This document shows, in pieces, positions 25,504 through 37,026 of a DNA stretch of 64,000 bases. Numbering within the stretch: position 1 is the first letter of the stretch; each line of letters starts with the position of its first letter. The notes below the pieces were generated by a model. The model was not told the origin of the DNA. It saw only the letters and a program-made list of their open reading frames with translations, and made no database searches. Origin of the DNA: JBJXGV01 sp046160485 (GTDB lineage: Bacteria > Orphanbacterota > Orphanbacteria > JBJXGV01); the NCBI GenBank assembly GCA_046160485.1, contig JBJXGV010000033.1:1-64000 (forward strand), read 5' to 3'. The position numbers and the translations under genes were made by a program.

Positions 25504-26956
25504 TGCCATCGGATCGGAGCCCGGCGAACGACACGCGCGCCGTGATCGCGCTCGCCGCGGTCGCGGCGCTGTTGCGGTTCTATGGCCTCGGAAGCGAAAG
25601 CCTCTGGCTCGACGAAGGGACGACCGTCTGGCGCATCGCGCGCGGATACGGCCAGCTTCTCTTCGAGTGGGATGACGGCACGCAAGGGCCGCTCTACTAC
25701 GTCGCGCTAAAGATCTGGTGCCAGATTTTCGGCACGACGGAGTTTGCGCTCCGCTTTCCCTCCGCAGTGCTCGGCGTCGCAGCGATTCCGCTCGTCTACC
25801 GCCTCGCGCGCCGGTACTTCGATCGCGCGACCGGCCTCGTCGCGGCGCTCCTTCTCACGGTCAATCCCTTCGCGATTCACTACTCGCAGGAGGCGCGTCC
25901 TTACGCGCTTTTTCTGCTGCTGGGCGTCGCATCGATCGGCTATCTGCTGCGGCTCCTCGATCGCTACGACCGCGGCGATGCCGTTGCGTACGTCGTCGCC
26001 TCCGCGTGCGCGTTCTACACGCACGCGTTCGCGCCGTTCTTGCTGATGGCGCACGGCGCGATCGTGCTGATCGACCGCACGCGCGCCGGCCGCGAACGCC
26101 CCGCGCTTTCCCTGCGCCGCGCGGCGCCAATCGCCGCCGCGCTCGCGCTCCTCTGCATCCCTCAAGCGTTCGCGTACGCGAAGGAACTCAGCGATGTCAC
26201 GGCGGGTCAATCGAGCGCCAACGTCATTCCCGAACCGACGCTGCAATTTCTCGGCAAGATCTTCGTGAACTACTTCATGTCGCCGTGGCACGCAGCCGCC
26301 GCGTTTCTCGTCATGACGGTCGGACTCGTGATGGCGTTCGGCGCCGGCGGACGCGCGCGTGTCTCGGCGCTCATGCTCGTCGCCGTCGGGGCGTGTTGCG
26401 CATTGCTTCCCTGGATCGTCTCGAAGGTCTTCGTGCCGATTCTGACCGAGCGCTACACGATTGCCGCGTTCGCGGCGGCGATCATTCTCGTCGCAGCCGG
26501 AGTCGCGCGAATGGGCGGAGCGTTGCGAGCCGGCGCGCTCGCGGCGCTCTTGATTTTCGCCGGAGCCGATCTCGCGGGCTACTACACGCTCGTCGACAAG
26601 GATCCGTGGAGGCAGACCGCGGAGCATCTCGAACGCGAGAGCCGCGCCGGCGACGCGATCGTCGTCTTTCCGCGGTGGACGTACCGCCCGCTCGACTACC
26701 ACCTCGACGAGCCGGACGGCGTGCGCGTGGTCGTGCCGCGCGAAACCGACGACATTGGCGCGCTCGCCGCCGGCGCGAACCGGATCTTCTTCGTAGAGTC
26801 CTACCCCGGCTCGGCGTCGTTGCGAGACGCCATCTCCGCGCACCTCTCCGCCGCGTACAAAGAAGAGAGCGCCAGCGTCATCAACGAGACGCTGGCGCTC
26901 AATCCGCACGCCTACAAACTCAAGCCGATTCGCGTGACGCTCTACACGCGGGGCGA

Positions 26957-26960
<4 letters not shown>
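25503..26960 (+). CDS. GT-C membrane glycosyltransferase (GT39-like)
   Basis: 485 residues from a GTG overlapping the CDGSH stop. First helix AVIALAAVAALLRFYGLG, then SLWLDEGTTVWRIARG, in which the LDE acidic pair in the first periplasmic loop is the catalytic signature, and GPLYYVALKIW. The motif HYSQEARPYALF is diagnostic for this group of PMT_2/GT39 proteins. About ten helices plus a ~100-residue C-terminal soluble domain (WTYRPLDYHLDEPD). It transfers sugars from a polyprenyl carrier on the periplasmic side; the acceptor is unknown. Its stop overlaps that of the convergent OPT gene in the palindrome CTAG. Confidence 0.88.
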
Positions 26961-29272
<2,312 letters not shown>

Positions 29273-29375
29273 CGAACCTCCTCCGTATCGTTGCGTTCGG
29301 AAGGATCAGCGTGGCGAGCGCGTGACAATGCCGGCGCGCGCCGCACAGGAACGTCTTCGGGAGGCCCGATGCTAA

Positions 29376-29433
29376 GGCGTGCGGGCGGACGCGCGCAAGC
29401 AATGTTACGAGGGGCGTGGCGTGCGGGCGGACG
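29376..29433. repeat. 16-bp direct repeat between OPT and PAS kinase genes
   Basis: GGCGTGCGGGCGGACG occurs at 29376-29391 and again at 29418-29433, 42 bases apart (four helical turns). It lies upstream of the OPT gene and could be a pair of operator sites or chance in GC-rich sequence. The rest of the 29273-29477 gap holds only the palindrome listed next. Confidence 0.4.
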
Positions 29434-29461
29434 TGATGCGCGCGGGGCCGGAGAGCGGGCG

Positions 29462-29475
29462 CCGGAAGCTTCCGG
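29462..29475. terminator. 14-bp perfect palindrome after the PAS kinase gene
   Basis: CCGGAAGCTTCCGG, two bases beyond the kinase stop codon. Too short a loop for a classic terminator and no U-run, so either a weak 3' structure or a protein-binding site. Confidence 0.3.
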
Positions 29476-29477
29476 GT

Positions 29478-31058
29478 CTAGCTCGCGGCGTCTTGAGCGC
29501 GTCCGATTCCGAAGCGCGCGTCGAAGCGAAACTTGCTTCCCGCGCCGGGCGCGCTCTCGACGGTGAGTTCGCCGCCCATGAGTGCGACGAGTCGCGACGC
29601 GATCGTTAGGCCGAGCCCCGTGCCGCCGTATTTCCGAGTGGTCGAGCCGTCCGCCTGCGTGAACGGATTGAATATCGACTTCTGTTTCTCGAGCGGAATA
29701 CCGATGCCGGTGTCGCGTACGCGGAACTCGAGATGGCAACGCTCGTCGGAGCCGGCATTGGGCGGATCCGCAGCGGCGCATCGAACCGCGACGACGACGC
29801 TCCCCGCGTCCGTGAACTTGATCGCGTTCCCGGCGAGGTTCATGAGCACTTGCCGCAAACGCCCCGCGTCGCCGACGATGCGTTCCGGCACATCGTTCTC
29901 GACTTCGCAGCTCAGCGACAGCTTCTTCTCGTTGGCGCGGACGGCGAGCGTCCGGAGCATTTCGTCGACGCATTGCCGCACGTCGAACTCGATCTCTTCG
30001 AATTCCAGTTTTCCCGCTTCGATCTTCGAGAAGTCGAGGATGTCGTTGATGAGCGTCAGGAGGGAGTGCGCGGATGATTGAACGACTCCGAGGTCGTCGC
30101 GCTGTTGCTCGGAGAGGACGGTGTCGAGGACGAGTTCCGTCATCCCGATGATCGCGTTCATCGGCGTGCGAATCTCGTGGCTCATCGACGCGAGGAACGC
30201 GCTCTTCGAGTTGCTCGATGCTTCCGCCGCGTCTTTCGCCGCACGGAGCGCCGCCTGCGCTCGATTGCGCTCGGTCACGTCGCGGAAACTCCACACGCGA
30301 CCGACGCAGCGTCCGCCGATTCGCTGCGGGATCGAGTAGCGTTCGAAGACCCGGCCGTCGCGGAACTCCAGCACGTCGAAACTCTCGGCGTCCGGCGTGT
30401 GGTACAGCTCCTTGACCTTGTCGAGGAACGCCGCCGGTTCCGCGAGTTGGTCGACGACGAATGCGAGCGCGGCGTTGTCGTCGCACGTCGCGATGATCTG
30501 AGCCGGAATGCGCCACAGCTCGATGAATTTCCGGTTGAGGCTGACGATTTTCCCGTCCGTATTCACGACGAGGATTCCGTCGGCAGTCGATTCGAGCGTC
30601 GCCCCGAGAAGCGATACCGACGTCTCGAGTTGATCCTCGACCTTCCGGCGCTCCGTGACGTTGCGCATGAGCGCGAGTACCCAATCGTCGCCGAGCGGCG
30701 AGAGGCGCGCTTCGAAGCATCTCGTCTGACCATCGATTGCAAGCGCGTACTCGGTGCTCGCATTCTTGGCTCCCGCGCGGATCTGGGCGAGCGCCGACGC
30801 GAGGCGCGTGCGAGCCGCCCCGCCAGGAAGCGCTTGCAGTTGTTTCCCGGCGAGTTCGGTCGGCGTGAGCAAGAGATCTTTTACGTTGTTCGCGCTGCAC
30901 GAGAGAATGGTGCCGTCGCGCCGCGTGACGAAAACCGTATCGGGGAACGCGGCCAACAGTTGCCGCCCAGGCGCGCCTCGAAGAAGTGCTTCCATCGGAG
31001 ATTGCTGCGCCTGCGTTTCATCGACGCTCGGATTTGCGGCGTCATTCGCGTGTCGCAT
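29478..31058 (-). CDS. PAS-domain hybrid-type sensor histidine kinase without receiver
   Basis: 526 residues, cytosolic (no membrane helix). Two PAS domains: ~30-135 (DTVFVTRRDGTILSCSANNV) and ~150-270 (ESTADGILVVNTDGKIVSLN), each closing with a NVTERR/DVTERN PAC motif. The kinase core is complete: H-box FLASMSHEIRTPMNAIIGMT, N-box NLAGNAIKFTD, G1 DTGIGIP, F-box NPFTQADGSTTRKYGG, G2 GTGLGLTI. This H-box is typical of hybrid kinases that carry a C-terminal receiver, yet the protein stops after the ATPase domain. Its partner regulator is not adjacent. It may sense redox or ligand signals for the cytochrome genes nearby; that is inference. Confidence 0.93.
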   Translation of the reverse strand: MRHANDAANPSVDETQAQQSPMEALLRGAPGRQLLAAFPDTVFVTRRDGTILSCSANNVKDLLLTPTELAGKQLQALPGGAARTRLASALAQIRAGAKNASTEYALAIDGQTRCFEARLSPLGDDWVLALMRNVTERRKVEDQLETSVSLLGATLESTADGILVVNTDGKIVSLNRKFIELWRIPAQIIATCDDNAALAFVVDQLAEPAAFLDKVKELYHTPDAESFDVLEFRDGRVFERYSIPQRIGGRCVGRVWSFRDVTERNRAQAALRAAKDAAEASSNSKSAFLASMSHEIRTPMNAIIGMTELVLDTVLSEQQRDDLGVVQSSAHSLLTLINDILDFSKIEAGKLEFEEIEFDVRQCVDEMLRTLAVRANEKKLSLSCEVENDVPERIVGDAGRLRQVLMNLAGNAIKFTDAGSVVVAVRCAAADPPNAGSDERCHLEFRVRDTGIGIPLEKQKSIFNPFTQADGSTTRKYGGTGLGLTIASRLVALMGGELTVESAPGAGSKFRFDARFGIGRAQDAAS

Positions 31059-31336
31059 GCCGTGCGATTCTCCATTGGGCGATTCGAGAGAGCCGTTCCG
31101 TGGCCAGAAGACGGCTGCGGCTCCGACTTAGATCGGCGAAAACACGGCGCGCCTTGAGCAACGCCTGGCGCGAGGATGCCCCGCCGCCGCAGGATCGCCA
31201 CGCGGGATGGGCCATCGTGCCTCACGAGCGACGATGCGTATTCATCATCGACCGCGAGGATCGAGAACAATTCGCCGGGATTCGCGCGGGTTTTCCTATG
31301 AGTGAGCGTGCGTGGGGCTGCAAGCGGCCTTCCGCG
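31059..31336. other. Intergenic stretch with a possible receiver-domain relic
   Basis: No intact gene. On the minus strand, ~31260-31130, a frame different from the kinase reads GELFSILAVDDEYASSLVRH and then VAILRRRGILAPGVAQGAP, which loosely matches the start of a response-regulator receiver (ILxVDDE...LL.R.GH.V..A). The acidic pocket is there but the phosphorylated Asp and everything after are not. It may be a relic or a coincidence. Nothing else is visible up to the promoter at 31337. Confidence 0.25.
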
Positions 31337-31366
31337 TTGCGTATCTCGCAATCAGCGTGATATAGT
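31337..31366 (+). promoter_or_regulatory. Sigma-70-type promoter for the pentaheme cytochrome gene
   Basis: TTGCGT (31337-31342), 18-base spacer, TATAGT (31361-31366) facing the gene at 31516. The ~145-base leader between shows no further element. Confidence 0.6.
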
Positions 31367-31515
31367 GTCGCGCGTTGTTCCGTTGAACTGAACCATAGCG
31401 GCCAGCTCGCGATGCACGCCCTCCGCGAACCGGCCAATTCGCGGGGCCCGACCCCCTGCATACCTCGGTGGGTGTTGCGTCATCGAACGCCCGCTTCTTC
31501 GGAGGACTCATCGAC

Positions 31516-33519
31516 GTGAATGCCCAATTCGTCCCGGGCTTTCTTGTGCTTCTATCATTGCTCGCGCTCGGCGCGTCTCGCGCCGAAGCGGGGCCGTTCA
31601 CGCAGAACGGCACGCAGCCTCCGCTCAACGCTCCCATTCAAGCGCCCAACAATTGCCGCGGCTGTCACGGCGCGTACGACGCGGCGAACATCATCGAACC
31701 GTGGGACACGTGGTCGGGATCGATGATGGCGAACGCGACGCGCGACCCGATCTTCTGGGCGGCGCTCGATGTCGCGAACAACGACGTTCCCGGCGTCGGC
31801 GACTTTTGCTTGCGATGCCACACGCCGCGCGGCTGGCTCGCGGGGCGCTCGGAACCGCCGGGCGGCAGCACGGACGGCTGCGGTCTCGTCGGCAAGATCG
31901 ACCAGGAGAGCAACGACTTCGAAGGCGTCGACTGTCACTTCTGTCATCGCCTCGTGACGAACGACACACCGCCGCCGGGGGAGGAGCCGGTCTACTACGA
32001 GAACGGACAGTATTGGATCGATGACGGTGACTGCAACGGCGTCGGAGAGCCGTGCCGGCACGGCCCCTACAACTACCCGGCCGACGGCATGGCACCGAGT
32101 CACGCGTGGGCGTTCTCGACGTACCTCGAGTCGTCGAACGTTTGCGGGAACTGCCACAACGTGACGAGCCCCGCGGAATCGCTCATCGTCGACGGCGTGA
32201 ACGCGGGCATTCTCTTCCCGATCGAGCGCACGTTTAGCGAGTGGGAGCAGAGCGCGTTCTCAGACAGCCTCTCGGCGAACTACAAGACCTGCCAGAACTG
32301 CCACATGCCGGACGCGACGCAGAATCCGGTCTATGCGTGCGTCTTCCAGACGAACAATCGCACGGGGGACTTGCCGATCCATCAATTCGCCGGCGGCAAC
32401 GCGTGGATTCCCGACGTTCTGCGAACCAGTTACCCGAATCTCAATCGCAGCGCGAACTTCACTGCCACGAAAAACGCGGCGCTCAACATGCTGCAGAACC
32501 AATCGGCCGTCATCGACGTGGCTGTTCCATCGGATGTGAACGAAGGCGACACGCTCGATGTCGCGGTGACCGTCACGAACCTGTCGGGTCACAAGCTGCC
32601 GACCGGCTACGTCGAGGGGCGGCGGATGTGGATTCACGCCGAGGTGCGCGACGGCGACGACACCGTGATCTGGGAGACGTGTGCGTACGATTCGCTCACG
32701 GGCGTACTGACCGAGGACGCGCAAGCAAAGATCTATCGCTGCGAGACGGGGATCTGGAACGAGCACGGGACGAACGAATGCGACAGCCGCGATCTCGCTG
32801 GCGATCCGCAGTTCCACTTCGTGCTCGACAACTGTTTCGTCGTCGACAACCGGATCCCGCCGCTCGGTTTCACGGGCGGCGCCGACATCGAAACCAAGCC
32901 GAAGAACTACGTCTATCCGGAGACGTCGCCGGGGTCGGGCGTTCTCGTGAATTACGATGTAACGAACTATCGCGTGCACGTGCCGGTCGGAACGCCGACT
33001 CCGGTGACGGCGACCGCGACGCTGCGTTATCAGACGTCGAGCAAGGACTACATCGAGTTCCTCCGAGACGAGGCGGTCGAGAATAACTTCCCGGACGACT
33101 GCGTTCAGCGTGTCGCCGGTTTCCCGACGCAGAGCCGCGGCGAAATTCTCTACGGGATGTGGCTCGCGAACGGCCGTTGCGCGCCGGTCGACATGGTCGC
33201 CGACGGCGCAAGCGCGGCAGTCAACGCGGTCGTCTCGGTGCCGGGCTCCAGCGCGCCGGGCGTGTTGGCGCTTCAGTCGCAGAGCGGCCCGACCGATCTC
33301 GATCACCGCGTGCGATTCCATCTCCCGCGCGAGTCGCACGTGAGTCTCGTCGTCTACGACGTCGCCGGGCGTGTCGTCGACCGGCTGATCGAAACGTCGA
33401 TGCCCGCCGGCGAACACCTCGCGCGTTGGGATACGAGCCGCCACTCGAGCGGGATCTACATCTACCGCCTCGAAGCGGGCGGCGCGGTTGTCAGCAAGAA
33501 GACGCTCGTTCTGCGCTAG
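31516..33519 (+). CDS. Exported five-heme c-type cytochrome with FlgD-Ig tail
   Basis: 667 residues from a GTG with GGAGG 10 bases upstream. Signal peptide FVPGFLVLLSLLALGASRAEA. Five CxxCH heme sites lie in the first ~280 residues: CRGCH, CLRCH, CHFCH, CGNCH and CQNCH. After them comes a beta-rich domain (VTVTNLSGHKLPTGYVEGRR is a conserved strand of secreted cytochromes of this type), and the C-terminus is a FlgD-Ig module (HVSLVVYDVAGRVVDRLIET, SGIYIYRLEAGGAVVSKKT). This makes it a redox protein carrying the same tail as the adhesin-like proteins, so it is probably placed at or outside the outer membrane. Electron partner unknown. Confidence 0.9.
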   Translation: MNAQFVPGFLVLLSLLALGASRAEAGPFTQNGTQPPLNAPIQAPNNCRGCHGAYDAANIIEPWDTWSGSMMANATRDPIFWAALDVANNDVPGVGDFCLRCHTPRGWLAGRSEPPGGSTDGCGLVGKIDQESNDFEGVDCHFCHRLVTNDTPPPGEEPVYYENGQYWIDDGDCNGVGEPCRHGPYNYPADGMAPSHAWAFSTYLESSNVCGNCHNVTSPAESLIVDGVNAGILFPIERTFSEWEQSAFSDSLSANYKTCQNCHMPDATQNPVYACVFQTNNRTGDLPIHQFAGGNAWIPDVLRTSYPNLNRSANFTATKNAALNMLQNQSAVIDVAVPSDVNEGDTLDVAVTVTNLSGHKLPTGYVEGRRMWIHAEVRDGDDTVIWETCAYDSLTGVLTEDAQAKIYRCETGIWNEHGTNECDSRDLAGDPQFHFVLDNCFVVDNRIPPLGFTGGADIETKPKNYVYPETSPGSGVLVNYDVTNYRVHVPVGTPTPVTATATLRYQTSSKDYIEFLRDEAVENNFPDDCVQRVAGFPTQSRGEILYGMWLANGRCAPVDMVADGASAAVNAVVSVPGSSAPGVLALQSQSGPTDLDHRVRFHLPRESHVSLVVYDVAGRVVDRLIETSMPAGEHLARWDTSRHSSGIYIYRLEAGGAVVSKKTLVLR

Positions 33520-33522
33520 TCG

Positions 33523-34503
33523 CTACCGCGGCCCGTCAGTCTGCGTCGCGCGCGCCTGCGCGATTTGGCGCGGGCTGAGCCATTCCGCCCCATCACCTCC
33601 GCGACCGAGCGCGGCGTTGAGGCGCGCGGCTTGGACCGGCGTCAGCGCGAGTTCCCGAAACATCGAGTGCGCGACGTAGTACTTCTGATCCGAATCCGGG
33701 GCGTCGGTCGCGTACGTTGCTACGCGGCGCACGCGATCGCCGAAGACGCGACGGGCTTCTCTCTCCTGGTCGTCGTCGTGCGCGAAGGCGAGGTCGGCGC
33801 AGCCGTCACCCTTCACGCGTTCCAAGAGGCGCGCGTAGCTGCACCGCGCCGGATCAAACGTGAGTTCGACCGCCTCGCGGCCCTCGAGAAATCCGGCGCG
33901 GCTCGCTATCACGCCGTCGATCTCGCCGAGGCACGCCTCTCCCGACCAGAAGCAGCGCATTGCGAACGTGGCGGTCTCTGCGCCCGGCGGATTGCCCTCG
34001 GATGCCACGAGTTCGAGGTAGCGCGGGACGGTGCGACCCGCTGCGCGCAGCGCACCGGCCATACGCGCGGCGAGCGCGCTCGTCGACCACACCCCGTCGC
34101 GGCGGGGGATCACATCGCGCTCGCTCGCATCGACGAAGCGCACGACAGGGTTGTTCCAGGCGGGTTCGCCGAAACGCTTCAGAATCTCCGCGTCGCGTCC
34201 TGAGCGGTTGTTGTAGACGAGCACCGGAATGAACTCCGATTCGAGCGCTTCGACAACGAGTGGATGGGAGAGCGCCGTCTCGCCGAAACCGACGCAGGTC
34301 GCGCACCCAGGGACTTCTTGGAAGAGGATCGCGATCGGTTTTCCCGTCGCGTTGGACTCGCCGGCCGCCGCATCGAGTTCGCGACCCCAGCGCACGAGGC
34401 CCAATTCGCGCGCGTTCGCCGGCGTCGTGTCGGCCGCGGGACTCGCGGTCGCGAGCGCGGCGCCGAACATCGAGAACAGTGTGATGCTGATCGTCGCCTT
34501 CAT
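33523..34503 (-). CDS. Exported thioredoxin-fold protein fused to an MsrA-like domain
   Basis: 326 residues with a signal peptide (ISITLFSMFGAALATASPAA). The N-terminal half (~30-150) has a thioredoxin-like fold with the Cys pair in LFQEVPGCATCVGFGETALS. The C-terminal half resembles peptide-methionine sulfoxide reductase A: MRCFWSGEACLGEIDGVIAS keeps the catalytic Cys, Phe, Trp and Glu of GCFWGxE, followed by GFLEGREAVELTFDPARCSY (compare V.V.YDP..SY) and DQKYYVAHSMF, where MsrA has AEDYHQ. Methionine-sulfoxide repair with a built-in reductant in the periplasm is likely. Convergent with the cytochrome gene, 3 bases apart. Confidence 0.72.
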   Translation of the reverse strand: MKATISITLFSMFGAALATASPAADTTPANARELGLVRWGRELDAAAGESNATGKPIAILFQEVPGCATCVGFGETALSHPLVVEALESEFIPVLVYNNRSGRDAEILKRFGEPAWNNPVVRFVDASERDVIPRRDGVWSTSALAARMAGALRAAGRTVPRYLELVASEGNPPGAETATFAMRCFWSGEACLGEIDGVIASRAGFLEGREAVELTFDPARCSYARLLERVKGDGCADLAFAHDDDQEREARRVFGDRVRRVATYATDAPDSDQKYYVAHSMFRELALTPVQAARLNAALGRGGDGAEWLSPRQIAQARATQTDGPR

Positions 34504-34643
34504 GCGTTTCGTCTCCTCTGGGACCTGAAACTCGCGCGTGCCGTGAGAAGTTGCGTCGTCATCGCGATCTTCGATGGATGCGGGCGTGAAGCGGTTTCAG
34601 CGAATCGTATGTGCGGCGCGCCCGGCCGCGCGGGGCGGGCGCC

Positions 34644-35078
34644 TCACGCGCCGCGCGACCGCCACGCCGCCGCGGCCTGCGCGCCTACCGCGTAGAGCAG
34701 GAAGAGCGCGGCAACCGGCACGAGGAAGATGCCCGCGCCCGGCTCGCCTTCGTGGTGCACGAGGCCCCCCAAGAAAAATCCGAGCGGCAGACCGACGCTG
34801 CCCGCGATGAGCGACGCCGACGCGCGCCGCGCGGACGCGGCGCTCATTCCCTCCGGCTCGGCGCGCGGCGCGTACACGATGTTGAGGAGCCCGAGCAGCG
34901 CGCCGTGAAAATGCGCGAGCGACCAGAACTCGCGGCGAATCGCATCGAGCACGAACGACTCCGCCTTGAATCCTTCGAATGCCTCGAGCGTGTAGCCGAA
35001 GAGGAGATAGACGAAGAGAAGCGTCCATCCGAAGCGGCGATGGCGTTTCGCGAGACTACTCGCCGATGTTGATCGCAT
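34644..35078 (-). CDS. Four-helix membrane protein, unknown function
   Basis: 144 residues with hydrophobic segments WTLLFVYLLFGYTLEAF, FHGALLGLLNIVYA, SLIAGSVGLPLGFFLGGLV and GIFLVPVAALFLLYAVGAQ. The motif FWSLAHFHGALLGLLNIVYA places two His beside helix 2 and may hold a cofactor. The ATG overlaps the end of the octaheme cytochrome gene by 23 bases, so the two are coupled; it may be a quinol-side anchor for that cytochrome. Family not recognised. The 140 bases beyond it show nothing distinct. Confidence 0.7.
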   Translation of the reverse strand: MRSTSASSLAKRHRRFGWTLLFVYLLFGYTLEAFEGFKAESFVLDAIRREFWSLAHFHGALLGLLNIVYAPRAEPEGMSAASARRASASLIAGSVGLPLGFFLGGLVHHEGEPGAGIFLVPVAALFLLYAVGAQAAAAWRSRGA

Positions 35079-36996
35079 AGGTCTCCTGCATCGCGCGCAA
35101 AGTCTGCACGAGCGTCTTGTCGAGCGCCAGCGATTCGTCGAGCGGAACGGCGGCGCCCGGGTGCGGGATGCCGCGCTTGTCGACGCCGTCCCACCACGCG
35201 CGAATCTCCGCGAGAACGGGTTCGCGTTCCGCCGGTTCCGCAAGCGGATCGAAGTGGGGCAGGCTCGCGAAGCGCGCCAGGTGCGCGGCGATGTCCCTCG
35301 ACGATGGCTCGGTGTCGATCTCCGAGTCGCTCGCCGCGCGCTCGGTGATTTCGCGCAGCGCGCGATACGCGAAATGGCGAACCGCCGGGTATCGGTCGGT
35401 CATCGTCTCAAGGAGAAGCGGCGCGGCCCAGAGTCGCGCGACGGGATCGGCGTCATACGCACGCGCATCGGCGAACGCCATCACCGCGACGGCGCGCTGG
35501 ACGACGTCGCCTGCCATGAGCGCGCGCACGTTCTCGGCGACGGCCCACTGCGGCGCATCCGGCCCCGCCGACTGCGCGCGCGCGTGCGACGCCTCGGCGC
35601 CACTCGTCTGCGGCGGCGCCCACATCGCGGCGAGCGAGTCCGCCGCCCATCGCGCGGTTTTGTTCGTGTGGCAAAGCGTGCACGCCTCCGGCATGTCGTG
35701 GCGCCACGCGCGCGACGGGTCGGGATTCTGAATGCGGTGCGTCGGATGCACCGTGAGCAGTCCGTACGTGATCTTGGGCATGTGGCACGCGTAGCAGTCG
35801 CTTCCGCTGCCGGCCGCCGAGTGCTTGGTGTGCGCCGCGATGTCGTCGCCGATCGCCGGGTGGCACTGCAAGCACGCCGCGGCGCCGCGCATCTCTTCGG
35901 TGATCATCCCGCGCGGATCGCCGCCGTGCATGCTGTGGCACGAAGAGCAGCGCAGGTCACCCTTCTGATAGTCCGGCGTCATCAGCATCGCCTGGTACTC
36001 GTATGCGGTCAGCCGCGGCGTTCCGTCGCGCCAGAAACGCGGCGCGAACGGTTCGTCGTCGAGCTTCGAGTCGATCACGATCGGCGACGTGCACTCGTTC
36101 AGATCCGCGCCCGCGATGTACGGATCTCCGGTCGTGATGAACTCGTCGATGCGCTCGAGCGGATTCGGTAGCCGCTGTCCGTGGCAGTGGCCGCACACCT
36201 GCGCTTCGCGCTCCTTCGAGAGCCCGCGCGGCCATACGATCGTCGGGTCGCGCGCGTCGGTCGCGTAGAGAATGTGCCGCCGCAATGGATTCGCGTTGCG
36301 CGCGATGTGCTCGGCGCCCGGCGCGTGACACGCCTCGCACGCGATCCCCAGCTCCTCGACCTCGCTGTCGAACCGCCGCGTTCCCCAATCGAAGCGCGGG
36401 CTCGCCTTCACGTTGTGGCAGAAAATGCAGTTCGCGTTCCAGAGAGCCATGTGGTTGCTGAAGTCCGTACCGTCGGGATGGAGGAACCCGCCGTTGAGAT
36501 GAAACCAGCGGCCCTCCTCGATATTCCAGGCGAGCGGTAGGCGATAACGTTTGTCGCCGACCTGCGCGACGTATTGCTGCACGCGCCGCGAGCCGACCGT
36601 AAGCGCCACGTCGAATCGCGTCATCGCGTCGCGCTCGTCGAGCGTCTCGATGATGTAGCGATCGCCTTCGCGCCGGAATCGCGACGTGACGCCGGCGTAC
36701 GTGTAGCTCGCGTCGTCGAAATCGCCGAGTACGCTTTGCGGGCCGGCTTCCTGCGTCATCGTGCGGTGGAAGGTGCGATGCCACGAATCGTAGTGATCGG
36801 GATGGCACCGGATGCACGTGCGCGACTGAACGTACTCGACGCGAGCGAAGTCGACCGGGGCGGCGATGCCGGCGATGACGGCTTTCACGCCGAAGGCAGC
36901 AGCGGCGATGGCGGCTCCGGCGCCGGCGAACGCGAGAAGCCGCGGCGCTATCCGGCCCGCGCGCGGCGAACTCTGCGATGACGGCGGCCGAATCAC
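35056..36996 (-). CDS. Eight-heme c-type cytochrome with HEAT-like C-terminus
   Basis: 646 residues. An N-terminal signal/anchor helix (LLAFAGAGAAIAAAAFGVKAV) is followed by eight CxxCH sites: CIRCH, CIFCH, CEACH, CGHCH, CSSCH, CLQCH, CYACH and CTLCH. The first is in RTCIRCHPDHYDSWHRTFHR. The last ~150 residues lack hemes and look like alpha-helical HEAT-type repeats (AVMAFADARAYDADPVARLW, MTDRYPAVRHFAYRALREI). Such tetratrico-like octahemes occur in exported electron-transfer systems. The GTG start lies 7 bases after a TATACT box, so the message may be leaderless. Enzymatic activity cannot be told. Confidence 0.88.
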   Translation of the reverse strand: MIRPPSSQSSPRAGRIAPRLLAFAGAGAAIAAAAFGVKAVIAGIAAPVDFARVEYVQSRTCIRCHPDHYDSWHRTFHRTMTQEAGPQSVLGDFDDASYTYAGVTSRFRREGDRYIIETLDERDAMTRFDVALTVGSRRVQQYVAQVGDKRYRLPLAWNIEEGRWFHLNGGFLHPDGTDFSNHMALWNANCIFCHNVKASPRFDWGTRRFDSEVEELGIACEACHAPGAEHIARNANPLRRHILYATDARDPTIVWPRGLSKEREAQVCGHCHGQRLPNPLERIDEFITTGDPYIAGADLNECTSPIVIDSKLDDEPFAPRFWRDGTPRLTAYEYQAMLMTPDYQKGDLRCSSCHSMHGGDPRGMITEEMRGAAACLQCHPAIGDDIAAHTKHSAAGSGSDCYACHMPKITYGLLTVHPTHRIQNPDPSRAWRHDMPEACTLCHTNKTARWAADSLAAMWAPPQTSGAEASHARAQSAGPDAPQWAVAENVRALMAGDVVQRAVAVMAFADARAYDADPVARLWAAPLLLETMTDRYPAVRHFAYRALREITERAASDSEIDTEPSSRDIAAHLARFASLPHFDPLAEPAEREPVLAEIRAWWDGVDKRGIPHPGAAVPLDESLALDKTLVQTLRAMQETYAINIGE

Positions 36997-37003
36997 GCGC
37001 GCG

Positions 37004-37009
37004 AGTATA
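37004..37009 (-). promoter_or_regulatory. -10 box for the octaheme cytochrome, leaderless start likely
   Basis: TATACT on the minus strand ends 7 bases before the GTG at 36996, the usual distance from -10 to the first transcribed base, and no SD precedes the GTG. The -35 position falls in the T-run of the upstream terminator and matches poorly. Confidence 0.45.
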
Positions 37010-37026
37010 CGCGGAAGCGGGGAGGC

